The notes under the pieces were generated by a model. That model ran no database searches. It saw only the letters and a list, made by a program, of their open reading frames with translations, and was not told where the DNA came from. Made by a program: the position numbers and the translations under genes. From the NCBI RefSeq assembly GCF_039545455.1, contig NZ_CP154468.1, positions 186,001 through 250,000 on the forward strand: DNA of 64,000 bases. Direction: 5' to 3'. This stretch comes from Brucella sp. BE17 (GTDB lineage Bacteria; Pseudomonadota; Alphaproteobacteria; Rhizobiales; Rhizobiaceae). The first letter of the stretch is position 1; each line of letters opens with the position of its first letter. Shown piece by piece: positions 1 to 8,711 of this stretch.

Positions 1-273
1 GATGCCTAATCCATAGGCAATGACGGCGTCGCGTATCGCTTGTTTCAGGGAAGCTGTTTTTTCAAAGCCGATCCGCCAGGCCAGGCCCAAAAGAAGCGGC
101 AGGTTTATTGCGCATAAAAGCAGCAACCGGTTTGGGTCGGCATAAAGGCCCAGGTTCCACATTTCAATCGTCATGAGCATGGGCAGTGCGAACAGCAACG
201 CGCCGACAAGCCCGCGCGCTAGTCCGTTCAGAAATTCTTGCTGTTTGGTTTGCGCGCTTTCGTGGTGCGCCAT
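1..273 (-). CDS. DUF2391 / TIGR02587-type integral membrane protein (partial, C-terminus beyond window)
   Basis: Reading the minus strand from the ATG at 271-273 gives an open frame that runs off the left edge (91 codons visible). The protein starts MAHHESAQTKQQEFLNGLAR and then shows two hydrophobic segments (GLVGALLFALPMLMTIEMW and LLLLCAINLPLLLGLAW) joined by a short polar loop. This pattern resembles the TIGR02587/DUF2391 putative inner-membrane protein family, whose function is unknown. A GAGGGA stretch lies upstream of the ATG. A GGAAC-N16-CGTT promoter on the same strand at 331-307 points to control by the EcfG general stress sigma factor. It is divergent from the PepSY-like gene, which has its own matching promoter. 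The family name is from memory of its N-terminus; the membrane character is directly visible. Confidence 0.7.
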   Translation of the reverse strand, partial: MAHHESAQTKQQEFLNGLARGLVGALLFALPMLMTIEMWNLGLYADPNRLLLLCAINLPLLLGLAWRIGFEKTASLKQAIRDAVIAYGLGI

Positions 274-306
274 GTTGTCGATGATCCCTCTTGCTCAACC
301 CTGCAT

Positions 307-331
307 AACGCCGTTCGGCAAAGCTTGTTCC
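307..331 (-). promoter_or_regulatory. EcfG-type (general stress) promoter, minus strand
   Basis: On the minus strand GGAAC (331-327) is followed by exactly 16 bases and CGTT (310-307), a perfect match to the alphaproteobacterial EcfG/RpoE2 consensus GGAAC-N16/17-cGTT. It lies 34 bases upstream of the DUF2391 start codon. Binding is inferred. Confidence 0.7.
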
Positions 332-414
332 CAATGGTTCTCGAGCTTGGCCTTGTTCGGCTTTCAAGGGGCTGACGATATTTGAAATAGTTAAAAAACA
401 GCCGCTGGAATTGT

Positions 415-439
415 GGAACCGAACGTTAATCCGGGCGTT
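415..439 (+). promoter_or_regulatory. EcfG-type (general stress) promoter, plus strand
   Basis: GGAAC at 415-419, 16 bases, then CGTT at 436-439. It lies 40 bases before the ATG at 479, so a transcript starting about 445 would have a short leader. It is divergent from the equally perfect site at 331-307. Confidence 0.72.
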
Positions 440-478
440 ATTTTTTCATCGAAACAGAATTGCCATAGGAGAAATACG

Positions 479-793
479 ATGAAAATCAGAACATTAGCCT
501 TGCTGGGTGCTTGCCTTGTCGTGCCTTCTTTCGCCTATGCTCAAGAAGAGGGCGCAGCACCTGAGACGCCAGCAGTCGTAACGCCTGATGAAACCAACCC
601 GGATGCTCCGGTGGCTGGCGAGAACAGCTTTACTGAAGAGCAGGCCAAGACCCGTATTGAGGAAGCCGGATACACCAATGTTACCAATCTGAAGCTTGGT
701 GAGGACGGTATCTGGCAGGCAACTGCGCGCAAGGGAGCCGAACAGACCGATGTCCAGCTCGACTATCAGGGCAATGTTACCAAGAAGATGTAA
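479..793 (+). CDS. Small secreted PepSY-like domain protein
   Basis: 104 aa. The ATG at 479 follows AGGAGAA, whereas the longer reading from 413 lacks a ribosome site and would bury the signal peptide. Residues 1-20 form a Sec signal peptide (MKIRTLALLGACLVVPSFAYA, cleavage before QEE). An acidic, proline-rich linker follows, then a compact C-terminal domain beginning FTEEQAKTRIEEAGYTNV with two strands around GIWQATARKG and VQLDYQGNV. This helix-strand-strand pattern is typical of PepSY-type modules, thought to be periplasmic regulators or inhibitors. It is the first gene behind the EcfG promoter at 415-439, and the 17M-like stress gene follows 47 bases later, so the two are probably cotranscribed. 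Partner unknown. Confidence 0.8.
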   Translation: MKIRTLALLGACLVVPSFAYAQEEGAAPETPAVVTPDETNPDAPVAGENSFTEEQAKTRIEEAGYTNVTNLKLGEDGIWQATARKGAEQTDVQLDYQGNVTKKM

Positions 794-840
794 CGGGTTG
801 CCACTTAACCAGTTGAAACGAATACGTAAGGGAGAAAATA

Positions 841-1416
841 ATGCGAAGTGTCACAGGACTGTTTGATAGCTATGATTCAGCAAAGGATGCAGTCGCGCGT
901 CTGGAAGCCGCGGGAATTCCATCCTCCGATATCAGTATTGTGTCTCACCATGAGGAAAGCAATGCCGGTGAGGGTGCTGGTATTGGTGCGGGACTGGGTG
1001 CTGCGGCAGGTGGCGCGGGCGGCCTTCTGGCAGGACTCGGCATCATGGCGATCCCCGGCGTTGGTCCGGTCGTTGCTGCAGGCTGGTTGGCTTCAACGCT
1101 TGCAGGTGCTGTTGGCGGTGCCGTTGTCGGTGGTGCTGCCGGTGGCCTTATCGGAGCCTTCACTTCGTCCGGTGTATCGGAAGAGGAAGCCCATCTTTAT
1201 GCCGAGGGCGTGCGCCGTGGCGGTGCGGTAGTAACCGCGCGGGTACCTGAAGAGCGCTATGCTGAAGCAGACGCCATTCTTCAGGGAGCACATCGCGTTG
1301 ATGTTGTTGAGCGCCGTAAGCTCTATGCTGAAGAAGGCTGGGAGAGTTTTGATGCCGATGCCGAACCCTACACGGCAGAGGAGATCGAGCGTGAGCGTCG
1401 CCGTTACGGCTATTAA
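841..1416 (+). CDS. General stress protein 17M-like (glycine-zipper membrane) protein
   Basis: 191 aa, with GGGAGAA nine bases before the ATG. The N-terminal ~45 residues (MRSVTGLFDSYDSAKDAVAR...SDISIVS) match the fold seen in Bacillus general stress protein 17M and relatives. Residues ~45-105 are a very glycine/alanine-rich hydrophobic region (GAGIGAGLGAAAGGAGG, then AVVGGAAGGLIGAF) that could pack as glycine-zipper transmembrane hairpins. The C-terminus is acidic and arginine-rich (EEIERERRRYGY). It lies directly downstream of the PepSY-like gene and is followed by a strong terminator at 1435-1463, so these two genes form one unit under the EcfG promoter. Molecular role unknown; a membrane-associated stress function is inferred from family and context. 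Confidence 0.8.
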   Translation: MRSVTGLFDSYDSAKDAVARLEAAGIPSSDISIVSHHEESNAGEGAGIGAGLGAAAGGAGGLLAGLGIMAIPGVGPVVAAGWLASTLAGAVGGAVVGGAAGGLIGAFTSSGVSEEEAHLYAEGVRRGGAVVTARVPEERYAEADAILQGAHRVDVVERRKLYAEEGWESFDADAEPYTAEEIERERRRYGY

Positions 1417-1434
1417 AGCGCGATGATTGGAAGC

Positions 1435-1463
1435 AAAGGCGGGCTTGAAAGCCCGCCTTTTTC
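1435..1463 (+). terminator. Rho-independent terminator
   Basis: Perfect 10-bp stem AAAGGCGGGC / GCCCGCCTTT with loop TTGAAA, followed by TT and a T-rich stretch. It closes the PepSY/17M unit. Confidence 0.9.
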
Positions 1464-1538
1464 ATTTGATCTGAGGAACAAAAAGCGAGCATTGCGGATT
1501 AATCGTTTAATGGACGAGTGAGCAGGCGGGGGAGAAAC

Positions 1539-2150
1539 ATGCTCCTGAACAAAGGCCTTATCCACGGTGAGCTGGGCGTAAATTGTGTTCATTTGTGTAT
1601 CGATGTACAAAATCTCTTTTCTGAAGACGCGCCCTGGCATGTACCTTGGCTCGCCTCTATAACGCCGTTTATTGGCGCAATCTGCGAGCGTCACGCGGAA
1701 AGGACGATTTTTACGCGCTTTATTCCGCCCCTGCATGCGGAAGACGCATTGGGTGCCTGGAAACGCTATTTTGCCAAGTGGAGTGAGCTTACGCTCGAAA
1801 AGGCTGATCCCGAACTCATACAGTTGCTGCCTGAACTCAGAGTGTATGTTCCGCCAGCGCGCATTCTCGATAAGGCGGTTTATTCGCCATGGGTTGATGG
1901 GCGACTGGATAAACAGTTGCGCCAGCAGGGGGTGGATACCATTGTCTTGAGCGGTGCCGAGACGGATTTATGTGTTCTCTCCGCATTGTTCGGGGCGGTG
2001 GATCGCGGTTATCGGGTGATAATCTTAAGTGACGCCGTTTGCAGCTATTCCGATCAGACCCATGATGCCATTCTCGCGCTTTGTCACGAGCGTTTGAGCG
2101 AGCAACTGGAGGTGGCCTCCACAGAGGAGTTGCTGGCGGCATGGAATTAG
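1539..2150 (+). CDS. Cysteine hydrolase, isochorismatase-like family
   Basis: 203 aa from the ATG at 1539, which has GGGGGAG at an ideal distance; an in-frame GTG at 1518 lies before that ribosome site and is unlikely. The catalytic triad of the isochorismatase/nicotinamidase superfamily can be seen: Asp in CIDVQN, Lys in LDKAVYS, and Cys in ETDLCVLS just after the usual cis-peptide position. The family hydrolyses amide or vinyl-ether bonds, and the substrate cannot be told here. It stands alone between a terminator and the small-protein operon. A GGAAC at 1475 has GATT at the EcfG -10 position, only a poor match, so regulation is unclear. Confidence 0.85.
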   Translation: MLLNKGLIHGELGVNCVHLCIDVQNLFSEDAPWHVPWLASITPFIGAICERHAERTIFTRFIPPLHAEDALGAWKRYFAKWSELTLEKADPELIQLLPELRVYVPPARILDKAVYSPWVDGRLDKQLRQQGVDTIVLSGAETDLCVLSALFGAVDRGYRVIILSDAVCSYSDQTHDAILALCHERLSEQLEVASTEELLAAWN

Positions 2151-2230
2151 GCTCTAGGCTTGTCGCATTCCAGTAAGCACGCAAAGCGGCTTGCGTTCGC
2201 AAATGCTTGAAAACAACCCATTGCGCGATG

Positions 2231-2255
2231 GGAACCATTTTCGGGCTGTGTTGTT
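2231..2255 (+). promoter_or_regulatory. EcfG-type promoter upstream of small-protein/topoisomerase IB operon
   Basis: GGAAC at 2231-2235, 16 bases, TGTT at 2252-2255: one change from the cGTT -10 consensus. It lies 22 bases before the ATG at 2277. Confidence 0.6.
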
Positions 2256-2276
2256 CCTTTTTAGAGGTGAATAACA

Positions 2277-2555
2277 ATGACAGCATCCCAGACGATTGAA
2301 GATCCCTCCGCATCCCGGTCGGGTGGAGAGGTCTTCAAAAGAGAAGAACTGGAGAAATCGAAAACGCTCTCGTCAGGCCGGGACGAACCCTATCCCGTTG
2401 CTGATAAACGCGCGCCAGTTGCCATAGGGAATGGATTGGATGACGAAGACGTGCAAGCGCGTACCGAATTGCAGGAAGGCAACGTCTATTTCATTTGGTG
2501 GGTGATTATACTTTCGGTCGTGGCCGTTGGGTATTTCACGAGCTTTTGGGTGTGA
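2277..2555 (+). CDS. Small membrane-anchored protein of unknown function (92 aa)
   Basis: 92 aa; AGAGGTGA precedes the ATG. Residues 1-65 are hydrophilic and charged (contains SRSGGEVFKREELEKSK), and the last ~24 residues form one transmembrane helix (NVYFIWWVIILSVVAVGYF) ending SFWV, i.e. a tail-anchored layout. No domain recognised. It opens a tight run of small genes: its TGA overlaps the next ATG (ATGA, 2552-2558 region), and the chain leads to the topoisomerase IB gene. An EcfG-like promoter lies directly upstream, so a stress-induced envelope role is plausible but unproven. Confidence 0.75.
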   Translation: MTASQTIEDPSASRSGGEVFKREELEKSKTLSSGRDEPYPVADKRAPVAIGNGLDDEDVQARTELQEGNVYFIWWVIILSVVAVGYFTSFWV

Positions 2556-2851
2556 TGATGAATATGCAACTGCAACACAAGCAGGCTGAGCGAAGGGATA
2601 AATCCTCGCGTGCGGTCAGCTATCTCCCGCGGATCATGCTTGGCGTTCTGGGTGTGCTTCTCGTGGTTCTCCTTGTCTGGAGTTTGACGGGTGGCGGAAC
2701 TTTCAACGGCAATGATGGCGTTCAAACGCCCCCCGAGACGCAATCACCCCAGGGCGTACAGCCCGCTCCGCCTGCACAAAGCAATCGCCCTGAAACCGGG
2801 AGCGGTGGCGAACAGCCAGCCGCACCTGATCCAAGTCCAAACACACAATGA
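2555..2851 (+). CDS. Small single-pass membrane protein with Pro-rich periplasmic tail
   Basis: 98 aa from the ATG at 2555, whose A is the last base of the preceding stop codon; further in-frame ATGs at 2558 and 2564 are possible. A basic N-terminus (KQAERRDKSSR) is followed by one transmembrane helix (IMLGVLGVLLVVLLVWSL, about residues 31-48) and a low-complexity tail rich in Pro, Gln and Gly, ending PDPSPNTQ. By the positive-inside rule the tail should be periplasmic. No known family recognised. Overlap at both ends (2555 and 2848-2851) indicates translational coupling within the operon. Confidence 0.75.
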   Translation: MMNMQLQHKQAERRDKSSRAVSYLPRIMLGVLGVLLVVLLVWSLTGGGTFNGNDGVQTPPETQSPQGVQPAPPAQSNRPETGSGGEQPAAPDPSPNTQ

Positions 2852-3030
2852 GGCCAGTCATGAACAGATCATCAGCTGACACCACCCCGCTGACCGAAGA
2901 CGATGACATCAAGTATCTGTCGGAAAAGACCGATATCTCTCCTTTGCAGGCACGTGACCTCATCAAGCGCTTCGGGCGTGATCGCGAAAAGCTGCTCGAA
3001 GAGGCCAAAAAGTTCAAAGCCGAGAGTTAG
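2848..3030 (+). CDS. DUF3606-type small protein
   Basis: 60 aa. The start overlaps the preceding stop by four bases (ATGA); an alternative start is the ATG at 2860. Sequence features IKYLSEKTDISPLQARDLI and a basic/acidic C-terminal helix match the short DUF3606 family common in Rhizobiales, often found beside stress genes. No catalytic residues; probably a small helical cytoplasmic protein. It is part of the 2277-4314 operon. Confidence 0.75.
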   Translation: MRPVMNRSSADTTPLTEDDDIKYLSEKTDISPLQARDLIKRFGRDREKLLEEAKKFKAES

Positions 3031-3059
3031 TCGGCGACAAAAGCATTCAGGAGGCCAGA

Positions 3060-3182
3060 ATGGGAGCATTTTTTGTATGGTTGGTTCTCATAGGGTTGCC
3101 CGTTCTGCTTGCGGGCGGTTTTCTTTATGCGCTTTATCTCGGGAAAACCGACGGCACGACTTCGAAAGAGGACGGTGCATGA
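3060..3182 (+). CDS. Tiny membrane protein (40 aa)
   Basis: A 40-residue frame with an excellent ribosome site (AGGAGG, 7 bases before the ATG at 3060). The sequence begins MGAFFVWLVLIGLPVLLAGG, continues FLYALYLGK, and ends in a short acidic tail (SKEDGA). It is one transmembrane helix with a positively charged boundary, in the style of small stress-induced membrane peptides. Spacing fits the operon (29 bases after the DUF3606 gene, 70 before topoisomerase IB). No homologue recalled. Confidence 0.65.
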   Translation: MGAFFVWLVLIGLPVLLAGGFLYALYLGKTDGTTSKEDGA

Positions 3183-3252
3183 TATCAGCACATCGGGCGC
3201 CTTTTATTTTCCAACTCTGCGCTGAGAGGGCGCGGGACTTTCAGGAGGCGCG

Positions 3253-4314
3253 TTGCTGAAGAAGTCCGCTGTTCCTTCTCATCATAATCATTCTTGTCTG
3301 GACCGGCTTGTTCATAGCAGTGACGACGACCCGGGTATAAGACGCCTTCGCTGTGGTAAAGGCTTTCGCTATAACCATGCGGATGGTGGACGAATTACGC
3401 AGCAAGACAAAAACCGCATTCAGGCGCTTGTCATTCCCCCTGCATGGACGGATGTTTGGATCTGTACGGTCGCCAACGGCCACCTGCAGGCGACCGGGCG
3501 CGATGAACGCGGTCGTAAGCAATATCGGTATCATTCATCATGGATGACCAGTCAGGGAGAAACAAAATTTGCGATGCTTCCTGATTTTGCAAGGGGGCTG
3601 AGCCGACTGCGCCAGACGATCGAAGCCGATATGCGCAGGCGAAGTCTTTGCCGTGAAAAGGTAGTGGCGACCGTCATCTTTCTGATGGACCGCCTTTTGC
3701 TGCGCGTAGGTAATCTCAATTACGCGCGGGAGAACAAGAGTTATGGAATAACCACCCTGCGAAACAGGCATTTGAAGATGGAAGGCAGCAGTGTGCGGTT
3801 TATCTTTACCGGAAAATCGGGAAAGATTTGGAACCTCGCTTTAACTGATCGGCGAATTGCCCGTATCGTGCGCAGTGTGCAGGAATTGCCGGGCCAGCAG
3901 CTTTTTCAATATCTCGATGAAGCCCGTGAGCGTCGACCTGTGACGTCACAGGATATCAACGATTACTTGCGTGCGACGACGAATGCCGAATTCACATCCA
4001 AGCATTTTCGCACCTGGGCGGGCACGACCCTTGCTCTGGAGGCGCTGCGGTCGGTAGAACTTCCAGAAAATGCCGGTGCGGTTAAGCGGGCGCTCAATGC
4101 TGAGATCGACAAGGTTGCAGCCGCACTTGGTAACACGCGCGCAGTTTGCCGCAATTCCTATATTCATCCGCATGTCTTGAATGCCTGGCTGGACGGTCAG
4201 CTCGTTTCTCAAATTCAAGCCGCAACATCTATCCGCATCCTAGCACCAGAACTCGATGATGCCGAACGCCGAACGTTGAAATGGCTGCTTTATACCCAGA
4301 CCCAATCCGCGTGA
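3253..4314 (+). CDS. DNA topoisomerase IB (poxvirus/eukaryote-like type)
   Basis: 353 aa, the usual length of bacterial TopIB. It relaxes supercoils through a transient 3'-phosphotyrosine link. The N-terminal region carries the TopIB substrate-clamp signature (GFRYNHADGGRIT, VIPPAWTDVWIC, TGRDERGRKQYRYH). Catalytic residues line up with the family: Arg151 in LLLRVGN, Lys188 or Lys191 in FTGKSGKIW, Arg253 in KHFRTWAGT, and the nucleophile Tyr303 in CRNSYIHP. The start is a TTG at 3253 preceded by TCAGGAGG, with no better ATG nearby. As the last gene of the small-protein operon with an EcfG-like promoter, it may serve chromosome topology under stress. Bacterial TopIB is an accessory enzyme, so the main topoisomerase should be elsewhere. 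Confidence 0.93.
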   Translation: MLKKSAVPSHHNHSCLDRLVHSSDDDPGIRRLRCGKGFRYNHADGGRITQQDKNRIQALVIPPAWTDVWICTVANGHLQATGRDERGRKQYRYHSSWMTSQGETKFAMLPDFARGLSRLRQTIEADMRRRSLCREKVVATVIFLMDRLLLRVGNLNYARENKSYGITTLRNRHLKMEGSSVRFIFTGKSGKIWNLALTDRRIARIVRSVQELPGQQLFQYLDEARERRPVTSQDINDYLRATTNAEFTSKHFRTWAGTTLALEALRSVELPENAGAVKRALNAEIDKVAAALGNTRAVCRNSYIHPHVLNAWLDGQLVSQIQAATSIRILAPELDDAERRTLKWLLYTQTQSA

Positions 4315-4781
4315 ACCGCAAAACAGTGCGCCTTTCCGGTCAAGGATTTCGCTGCATATCTTTCAAGGGACTGGGTGCGGGGTTTCATAACCAGCTCAAT
4401 AATAAAGAAGACGTACATTGTGGTTGTTGAGAAATATTATAACATCCAAAATGTTTATTTCTTAATTAGGTAATCCTAAAATAACGATAATATATATCTT
4501 GACCGTTTTCGTAGTGTGTTGCTAATTGAACTCACGATGCTTGATTTGTGAAATCTTATAGATTCGTTTCCATCTCGATGCGTGGTAGCAGATTGGTTCG
4601 CCTCCAATGCAAAAGCTTTGATCCGATTCTGCATTCAATTTAGTTTTCGATAGACGGCACTGGAGAACAACGTGCGCCAACTGTCAATTCGCTCCAAATT
4701 TCTTGCGCTGCTGCTTTTCAGCAGGCGGCTTGAAGCGCAGCCGTTGGTAAATCCAAGTGCCTCCACACCAAGGAGAGCCTC
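4315..4781. other. 467-base AT-rich intergenic region
   Basis: Markedly AT-rich compared with its flanks, especially 4425-4500. No tRNA, strong hairpin or convincing sigma-70 pair found. The last 110 bases hold the short possible leader frame described separately (4672-4785). It probably carries the promoter for the secreted protein at 4782. Confidence 0.5.
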
Positions 4782-4785
4782 ATGA
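4672..4785 (+). other. Possible 37-aa upstream frame coupled to the next gene
   Basis: A GTG at 4672 preceded by GGAGAAC opens 37 codons (starts VRQLSIRSKFLALLLF, ends TPRRAS) and stops with the TGA of ATGA at 4782-4785, overlapping the next start. The arrangement is what a translationally coupled leader would look like, but composition and length give no independent support. Confidence 0.25.
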
Positions 4786-5207
4786 AATGGGCATCAGCAT
4801 TTCTGGCCGCAACGGTTGTTTTCAGTTTTGCCGCGCAACCTGCATTGGCGGACCACCATCATCACGGCGATGATATCGCCGGGGCTGTGATTGGTGGCCT
4901 TCTGATCGGAGGGCTGGCGCTGGCTGCTTCCTCCCATGATCATCGTGATGACTACGATGACAATAATGGCGCGAATTATTACAATCCCTATGGTCCGCCG
5001 CCTCCGCCCATGCCGCCACGACCCTATTACGGTGGTATTGGCGGAGGTGCCGTACCCTATGCGCCACAGCCTTCCATCGGCGGCGGTGCGCAACCCTATG
5101 GTGCGCCGTTCAGCCCAGGTGCTGACATCACCTGTTATCCCAACCAGCGCGCCTGCTATAACCGGCATGGGCATCTTATGCCTTCCTGGACCCGCAAGGT
5201 ATTTTGA
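4782..5207 (+). CDS. Secreted His-, Gly- and Pro-rich protein of unknown function
   Basis: 141 aa with AAGGAGAG before the ATG. A Sec signal peptide is clear (MKWASAFLAATVVFSFAAQPALA, cleaved before DHHHH). The mature start DHHHHGDD and a later SSHDHRDDYDD could bind metal ions. Between them lies a hydrophobic, glycine-rich stretch (IAGAVIGGLLIGGLALAAS) that may insert in a membrane. The middle is low-complexity, with proline runs and YGG/PYG repeats, and the end has two cysteines (ITCYPNQRACYNRHG) likely to form a disulphide. I recognise no characterised family. Envelope location and possible metal binding are inferred from composition. It is followed closely by another secreted unknown at 5222. 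Confidence 0.75.
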   Translation: MKWASAFLAATVVFSFAAQPALADHHHHGDDIAGAVIGGLLIGGLALAASSHDHRDDYDDNNGANYYNPYGPPPPPMPPRPYYGGIGGGAVPYAPQPSIGGGAQPYGAPFSPGADITCYPNQRACYNRHGHLMPSWTRKVF

Positions 5208-5221
5208 GAGCAAGACGGAAC

Positions 5222-5662
5222 ATGATTATGAAGAAATGGATTTTTTCTGCCCTGCTCGTCTTCACGGTGTCTTCTGCACAGGCTGAACAGACTGCATCCG
5301 GCGATGTTACGTCGAGCTTTGTGCGTGAACACGCTATTGCTTTGCTCAACGGAATTCTTTCGCCTGAGCAGATCACCACGCTCAATCTTTTGGCTCACCA
5401 GGTGGCGATTGCTGATGCCTGTAAAGGCTTTGAGGTTGATAAGAAGAAATTCGTCGACCAGTTCCAGCCGCTGACGTTGCAGGGTGATGAGAAGGCCTCT
5501 GCCGAACAGAAGGACCGTCATGAGAAACATCTTTCTGTTGTATACGGTATGCTGGTTGGCGGCGAGCTAGCAGCAATCGTCAAAGACGAAGCGGCTGCAT
5601 GTGAGCAGGCCGGTAAAGAAAAGCAGGATCCCGAATTTTCCAAGATGACAGTCTGGAAATGA
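5222..5662 (+). CDS. Exported hypothetical protein
   Basis: 146 aa from the ATG at 5222 (a second ATG at 5228 is equally possible; a TTG at 5204 would prepend a charged stretch unlike a signal). Signal peptide KKWIFSALLVFTVSSAQA is cleaved before EQ. The mature part is helical and charged, with single cysteines in IADACKGF and EAAACEQAG that could pair, suggesting a small periplasmic helical protein. No family recognised. It sits 14 bases after the His-rich secreted protein, so the two are probably cotranscribed, and a hairpin at 5682-5704 follows. Confidence 0.7.
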   Translation: MIMKKWIFSALLVFTVSSAQAEQTASGDVTSSFVREHAIALLNGILSPEQITTLNLLAHQVAIADACKGFEVDKKKFVDQFQPLTLQGDEKASAEQKDRHEKHLSVVYGMLVGGELAAIVKDEAAACEQAGKEKQDPEFSKMTVWK

Positions 5663-5681
5663 TGGCCGGGTAATTGGCATA

Positions 5682-5704
5682 CGGCTCCAATCATAATGGA
5701 GCCG
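5682..5704 (+). terminator. Hairpin, likely terminator
   Basis: 8-bp perfect stem CGGCTCCA / TGGAGCCG with a 7-base loop, followed by TATTAT. It lies 20 bases after the exported protein gene. The T tract is weak. Confidence 0.5.
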
Positions 5705-5765
5705 TATTATCTGCCGCGTCAGGCAGACTTACATTATGTCTTTACACCGGGAACGTCGACGCAAG

Positions 5766-5790
5766 GAACTCAGTCCATTGGACTGAGTTC
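5766..5790. repeat. Perfect 11-bp inverted repeat with 3-base loop
   Basis: GAACTCAGTCC-ATT-GGACTGAGTTC. A very tight hairpin in the 288-base gap between the exported protein and the P1 peptidase. No T tract. Function unknown; it lies inside the possible broken reading frame noted in the findings. Confidence 0.6.
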
Positions 5791-5950
5791 TGTTCCTGCT
5801 TTCCAAGCTCGATGATTGCGCGGTCATCAACGCATTGTCGCGAGCCACGCCCAATGTCTCGCTGTATGACGTGCAAGCTGTTATCTCTGGAATTTTATGA
5901 AGGGGCGCGCTGAAAGTAAACAGCGATAGCGGCCCTTTCGACGTAACGGC

Positions 5951-6958
5951 TTATTCCGGGCAATAGTCCTTGTAAGCGGGCAAGCCGGGAAGGCTTGCGG
6001 CATAAATGATGGCGCGCGCAATGGCATGCGCCATCACGGTTGCGGCAATGGCACCGATGGCGGTGACATCCGCCTTGACGCCTGCTGCTTTACCGGTTGA
6101 AAGCGCAAAGATCGTGTCGCCATCCCACATGGTGTGCACGGGATTGATTGCGCGTGCAAAGCCGTCATGGGTCATTGCGGCGATCTTTTTCAGTTCCGCC
6201 TTGTTGAAGAGCGCATTGGTGGCGATTGCACCGATTGTGGTGTTACCCCCTGCCGATGGCACGACGCCGTGGCCTTGCATGATTGCGCCCATGCTGTTGC
6301 GAAAACCTTTGTCTTCTGCACAGCGGGCACCGGCCAGAATCCGGTTCGAATTTGGTGCGTAGACATCACCCACAGCGTTCACTGCAACAATAGCGCCAAT
6401 AACAATATCTGTTCCGGGTATGGCGTGGCTTGCAGTGCCTAGCCCGCCCTTCATGGCATGTTCCATGCCAAACATCTTACCGACGGCAGCACCAGCTCCG
6501 GCACCGATATTCCCTTCGCCCGACGGCTGGTCGCTTGCCGCCTTACAGGCAAGATAGCCCGCTTCTGCATCGGGGCGGATGGAAAAATCACCAACGCCCA
6601 GGTCCATCAATACGGCAGCGGGAACGATCGGTACCACGCCGCCAGCGATCTTGAAGCCAACGCCATGTTCTTCCAGATAGCGCATTGCGCCGGTCGCGGT
6701 ATCAAGACCATAGGCGCTGCCGCCGCTCAGCATCACGGCATGCACCTTGTCGACCAGATTGACGGGATCGAGTAGATCAGTTTCACGCGTGCCGGGTGCC
6801 GCCCCACGCACATCGACGCCTGCCGTTGCGCCTTCGTCAAAAAGTAGCACCGTGCAACCGGTCGAGCGTTTTGACAGCGTATGATGACCGAGCTTCAACC
6901 CCGGCACATCGCTGATACTGCCGTCCAAAAGCTCAATCATGCCCGGCCTCCCATCCAT
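5951..6958 (-). CDS. P1 family (S58, DmpA-like) aminopeptidase/amidase
   Basis: 335 aa. The sequence follows the P1/DmpA fold: N-terminal VPGLKLGHHTL and GCTVLLFDEGATAGVDVRGAAPGTRETDLL, the middle HAVMLSGGSAYGLDTATG, and VPAAVLMDLGVGD. The region AGGNTTIGAIATNALFNKAEL supplies the Asn/Thr-Thr site at which DmpA-type enzymes cut themselves into two chains, freeing the nucleophile. These enzymes release N-terminal D- or L-amino acids or beta-peptides. The start at 6958 is the first ATG; an in-frame ATG at 6940 (MIELLDG) is also possible. It is a single gene, divergent from guaB with 239 bases between. Confidence 0.88.
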   Translation of the reverse strand: MDGRPGMIELLDGSISDVPGLKLGHHTLSKRSTGCTVLLFDEGATAGVDVRGAAPGTRETDLLDPVNLVDKVHAVMLSGGSAYGLDTATGAMRYLEEHGVGFKIAGGVVPIVPAAVLMDLGVGDFSIRPDAEAGYLACKAASDQPSGEGNIGAGAGAAVGKMFGMEHAMKGGLGTASHAIPGTDIVIGAIVAVNAVGDVYAPNSNRILAGARCAEDKGFRNSMGAIMQGHGVVPSAGGNTTIGAIATNALFNKAELKKIAAMTHDGFARAINPVHTMWDGDTIFALSTGKAAGVKADVTAIGAIAATVMAHAIARAIIYAASLPGLPAYKDYCPE

Positions 6959-7083
6959 ATTTTTTCGGTGCGGCGATTATCAACGGCATAACCGCCCCGC
7001 TCGCAACAAATTTTGACGGTATAATCAATAATTCCATCCGGTAACCGAAACTTGTCAGCAAAAGCCTTTCCATTTCTTCATAA

Positions 7084-8691
<1,608 letters not shown>

Positions 8692-8711
8692 GCTTCTGCA
8701 TATATTGCATG

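Noticed and set aside
1475..1500. EcfG promoter before the isochorismatase-like gene
   Set aside because: GGAAC is present, but at the -10 position there is GATT (N17) or GGAT (N16), not (c)GTT.
4499..4527. Sigma-70 promoter TTGACC-N17-CTAATT in the AT-rich gap
   Set aside because: The -10 hexamer matches the consensus poorly and the surrounding AT richness makes chance matches likely.
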